Assembly (NCBI GenBank): GCA_009829735.1
Contig: CM020618.1
Coordinates: 14,800,568 to 14,864,567 of the forward strand
Direction of reading: 5' to 3'
Origin: Pyropia yezoensis
Lineage: Eukaryota > Rhodophyta > Bangiophyceae > Bangiales > Bangiaceae
DNA: 64,000 nucleotides
A model generated the notes under the pieces. The model did not search any database and was not told where the DNA came from. It saw only the letters and a program-made list of their open reading frames with translations. The position numbers and the translations under genes were made by a program. Every line of letters starts with the position of its first letter. The stretch's first letter is position 1. Shown in pieces: positions 61,061 to 64,000 of the stretch.

Positions 61061-61423
61061 CTACGATGAGATGATCCCCTCGCTGTGCAGCTTGGAGATG
61101 ACGCTGTCAAGCCATGTGTGGCAGTCGGGCTTGGTCTCCTTCAATCGCAACCGTCTAGGCGGTGGAACGGACTCGCAAACGCGGCGAATGGCTCCGACCT
61201 GGTCTTCTTCGATCATGCCCAGGAATTGGGGTGTCTTCGCCGACGCCGAGGTCGCCAGCGAGAACCACTTCTCCTCGAATTTCATGACGATCTCCGTCCG
61301 TGTACCCATCGTGTCCGTCGCATGGAAGAGGAAGCCCTGCTGGTTTCCATCGTCGACGAACAGCGCGACGTGGTCGGGATCCACGGGACGTTGGAACGGG
61401 ACCTTGTACACCGCATAGCCCAT
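61061..61423 (-). CDS. small conserved-looking protein, fungal-type DUF resemblance
   Basis: 120 residues from the ATG at 61423 (MGYAVYKVPF). Sequence is balanced and globular: DPDHVALFVDD, GFLFHATDTMGT, MKFEEKW, IRRVCESVPPP, DCHTWLDSVISKL. The pattern (HxALF .. GxxxHA .. P(x)n C-x-TWL near the end) resembles a family of short uncharacterised proteins frequent in fungi, recalled from memory without a search. No signal peptide or membrane helix. Composition differs from the extreme GC of neighbours. A second, weaker relative lies at 61826-62221. Function unknown. Confidence 0.6.
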   Translation of the reverse strand: MGYAVYKVPFQRPVDPDHVALFVDDGNQQGFLFHATDTMGTRTEIVMKFEEKWFSLATSASAKTPQFLGMIEEDQVGAIRRVCESVPPPRRLRLKETKPDCHTWLDSVISKLHSEGIISS

Positions 61424-61825
61424 TTTCGCTTGGTAGTGACAGAGGATGACCCGGCACACCGTGGGGGATGGATGGGTGTATCGGAAGCCAGTTGAACAGC
61501 CGGGGATCGGGCGACTGGCGAGGGACTGCGCTCGGAAGTCTGTAGGACCAGCGTGCCAAAAGCTGATGCGCTCGCTGCCGGGAAGTGAGGCGGTATAAGG
61601 GAAGTCGAGGTGCCACCCTCAGACGCAGCGGAGTGTGCGGGTACAATCACGCACCGCTCCACGGAACAGGCGAATCGCGGTCAGACGCGCAAGCGTCTTC
61701 CCGGCGCACAACGCCTGCGTGCGCATGTGATGGGGGCCTTCACGCTGGCTGTGACTAAATTTTAGTAACCGTGTCGCAGGCACCACACAGTGGTGTGAAC
61801 AGTGCTGCCGCTCAGGGTCCGTTGA
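61424..61825. other. no gene recognised
   Basis: About 400 bp upstream of the small gene; presumably its promoter. Nothing else seen. Confidence 0.4.
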
Positions 61826-62221
61826 CTACCTGTCGTCACACAAATGTGCTTGACACAGCACCTCGGCCTGCGCCGCGTCGCAAAGTATCCCGGTAGCATG
61901 CAGCAGGTCGGTGCACTTCCAATGACAAAGGAGCCTTGTGCCTGACGTAACACACCCCTCCTCTGCCAGCCAGCCACGTTGGCACATGTTGACCACGATT
62001 CGGCAGGTGGAGGCCTCGTGGACTTGGCACCCCCGCCGACCACCTCGGCCTGTGAGCACGTAAATCTGTCCCAGGTGCCCTGACGTAAGCGTCATCATGA
62101 ATCCCTGTTTCTTGGCGGGTTGCTCCTTCAGGAGCAATGTCACGTGTGGCGTGTATGTCGTAGAGCAAGAGGTGCCCAGCCAGTGTGGATAAGAAGATAC
62201 GGATGGTGACAAGCATAGCAT
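61826..62221 (-). CDS. small unknown protein, possible diverged relative of 61061-61423
   Basis: 131 residues from the ATG at 62221. The part YTPHVTLLLKEQ..KKQGFMMT lines up with PDHVALFV..QQGFLFHA of the neighbour, and CRIVVNMCQRGWLAEEG with CHTWLDSVISKLHSEG. Overall identity is low and Cys content is high, so this could be a diverging duplicate, a pseudogene, or chance. Confidence 0.3.
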   Translation of the reverse strand: MLCLSPSVSSYPHWLGTSCSTTYTPHVTLLLKEQPAKKQGFMMTLTSGHLGQIYVLTGRGGRRGCQVHEASTCRIVVNMCQRGWLAEEGCVTSGTRLLCHWKCTDLLHATGILCDAAQAEVLCQAHLCDDR

Positions 62222-62399
62222 ATCGAAGCACACCAGTCAGAGAGTGTCCACAGCTCGGCAGGCCCTCACTACCCTGACCCTAAAAGAGCGAGTGAAGCAC
62301 GTTCGTCTCTGCCGCACGCCCCACTCTGTAGACATCGTGGAGTCAGCACTGTTACAAAGAAGACCAGAAGATTGCTTAGTAGCTGTACTTTTCGTCACA

Positions 62400-62860
62400 G
62401 ATTCAAATGCTATTCAGTCAGAACCTGCAACAAAAAAGATCATCTCCAGAATGGTCGTATTGACTTCAACAGTCCCTTCCTTCTAATTCCGCTAATTCCA
62501 GTAGCTCTTTGTCATCTAATTGATCCTCCTTATCTAGGAATACTACTAATGCGGGAACACCTACATGTCTTGCTAAAAGAAATGTTCACGAGTTTGTGGC
62601 ATTAAACCATATGTCGCAGATACACGTCAAATGGCTCCATCCATTTGAGCAGCACCTGTAATCACTATTTTTGCGTACTCGGCATAGCCTAGACAATCTA
62701 CGTGAGAATAATTACCAGATTTTTGTTTGGTATTTGGCATGAGCAGTACTAATCGTAATACATCTTCCGTTTTCTTCCGGAGCGGAGCCGATTTCATCCA
62801 AGCAGTTCGCTGCACAGCGGCACTCTGACATTTTTCTAGGCATACACGCGACGAACTGCG
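62400..62860 (-). pseudogene. tufA: tufA (EF-Tu) fragment, probably plastid DNA in the nucleus
   Basis: Minus strand, several frames: [20 protein letters not shown] (EF-Tu DEIDxAPEEkaRGITINTAH), [15 protein letters not shown] (DCPGHADYVK, G3 motif damaged), [11 protein letters not shown] then [17 protein letters not shown], a 1-base deletion, then [20 protein letters not shown] (G4 NKxD damaged) and [12 protein letters not shown], further stops, then GDDLF and VAGS. Order is collinear with EF-Tu from switch II towards the end of the G domain. The stretch is AT-rich, unlike the surrounding genes, and [13 protein letters not shown] is the plastid/cyanobacterial form. Red algal plastids encode tufA, so this is most likely a nuclear insertion of plastid DNA (NUPT). 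Non-functional. Confidence 0.8.
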
Positions 62861-63660
62861 CACGTACACACAGGCTGTCGACCTTCTTAACCGATACAAT
62901 CGGATCCGTCGAATCAGCGCTGAAATGGGATTGCGTATTTAAAGTAGAGGCGGGCTGGCGGCGCTTCCTAAGGGGCCGGCCGGTTGCGGCGGCTGCCACG
63001 ACCATGAAGGGTGATGCACGTTCGGATTTTGTTTTTTTCCCCCAAGCGGCGCGGACTCGGCGCACAGGCCTCGCTCGATTGTGTGCTCCCAGGAGTACGC
63101 ACGGCTCAGCAGCACTCCGACGATTTTGTACACGTAAACATGACACACTAGACCTGTACACCTACGCTGTTGAATTGCCCGACCAATACATTCATATCCG
63201 TCGAAACAGTGCTGAAGTTGGATTGGGTATTGAAAGTATAGGCGGGCTGGCAGCGCTTTCTGAAGGGCCGGCCGGTTGCGGCGGCTGCATCGACCATGAA
63301 GGGTGCTGTACGTTGGGGTTTTGTTTTTGTCCCCCAAGCGCTCTGGACTTAGCGCACTGTCCTCGCACGATTGTGTGCTCCCTGCAGTTCGCACGGCTCA
63401 GCAGCACTCCAACGTATTTTTAAATGTAAACGTGGCACACTAGACCTGTACACATACGTTGCGAAATTGCCCGACCGATACATTCGAATCCGTCGAATCA
63501 GCGCTGAAATTGGGTTGGGTATTGAAAGTTGGGGCGGGCTGGCGGCGCATCCTGAGGGGCGGATCCGCTTTCGGCGGCCAATTGCGTTAACAGCAAAGAG
63601 TGCAGTACGCTGGGGCTTCGTTATTATCCCTCAAGCGTTCCGGACTCGCGGGGCGGGGCG
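62859..63660. repeat. 292-bp tandem array, three copies (last partial)
   Basis: The anchor CCGATA/CCAATA..ATCCGTCGAA recurs at 62891, 63183 and 63475, and GGCGGGCTGGC at 62949, 63241 and 63533, both exactly 292 bp apart. Copies are about 80-90% alike. Each contains an AT-rich half and a GC-rich half with GGCCGGCCGGTTGCGGCGGCTG. The array abuts or slightly overlaps the tufA fragment. Confidence 0.9.
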
Positions 63661-64000
63661 TTCGGCGTCTCTCCGTCGCTCCCCGTGCGTCCCGTGGGTT
63701 TTTGGCTTCGTATGTTGTGCGGCGGCGCCGGTATTGCACGCGTCCCGTGATGGGCTCCAGACTTTTCTAGCGGGGCGTGGAACCCGCCATCCGGCGCTTG
63801 CCGCCATGCGCGGCCGCCGTCGGGGCGTCCCTTAAGAGGCGCGCGGGCGTTTGCAGCTGTGGTCCGGCGCCGCGCGGTGGGGCGGCGACGGCGGTCGCGT
63901 CGGGGCCGTCGATGGCCCTGCCGCCGTTCTCGGGGCGGCGCCGGTGGGGGCGACACGCGACGTGCCACCGCGCCGTGTGCTGCGGGCGGCGCGGCTGGCG
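63661..64000. other. window end, no gene recognised
   Basis: Very GC-rich (CGGCG-type) sequence cut by the window edge. Nothing supported. Confidence 0.4.

Overview
The window looks like nuclear DNA of a eukaryotic alga with a primary plastid. A bangiophyte red alga (Porphyra/Pyropia type) fits best. The reasons are very high GC with strongly GC-ending codons, long single-exon genes beside genes with few short GT-AG introns (206-324 bp), many G/C homopolymer runs, a plastid-targeted lumenal PsbP-family protein, and an AT-rich tufA fragment that looks like plastid DNA moved to the nucleus. The organism assignment is inference; no rRNA or marker gene is present.

Layout. 1-8.6 kb: three paralogous single-pass membrane proteins of an unrecognised family (A minus, B plus, C minus). 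9.2-14.0 kb: a complete Ty1/copia retrotransposon (minus strand) with 204-bp LTRs, one uninterrupted polyprotein frame and a primer site matching the anticodon arm of initiator tRNA-Met. 18.2-32.5 kb is the gene-rich core: pyruvate carboxylase (2 exons), a LOG-family phosphoribohydrolase (3 exons, minus), a large CXXC AhpD/CMD-like protein, a 4-exon Nudix hydrolase, and a PsbP-domain protein (minus). 33-48 kb is repeat-rich and gene-poor: hairpins, a 458-bp tandem duplication, a 500-N gap flanked by a roughly 60-bp minisatellite, a PIF/Harbinger transposase, a 91-bp tandem array and foldback elements. 48.7-50.1 kb holds decayed coding sequence. 50.2-53.2 kb: a membrane acyltransferase-3 protein with a C-terminal SGNH-like domain. 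57.6-58.8 kb: a WD40 gene with a nonsense codon and a frameshift. 59.4-62.2 kb: a Nudix-like/aminoglycoside-phosphotransferase-like protein and two small related unknown proteins. 62.4-63.7 kb: the tufA fragment, then a 292-bp tandem array.

The genes do not form a pathway. Pyruvate carboxylase is anaplerotic, LOG makes free-base cytokinins or hydrolyses related nucleotides, the Nudix protein resembles diphosphoinositol/dinucleotide polyphosphatases, and PsbP acts in the thylakoid lumen. The least explained items are the A/B/C membrane family with a conserved Cys-containing ectodomain, and the recurrent TACTGTAC/GTACAGTA octamer in intergenic DNA. Homopolymer runs make exact starts and frames uncertain in several places; each case is stated.
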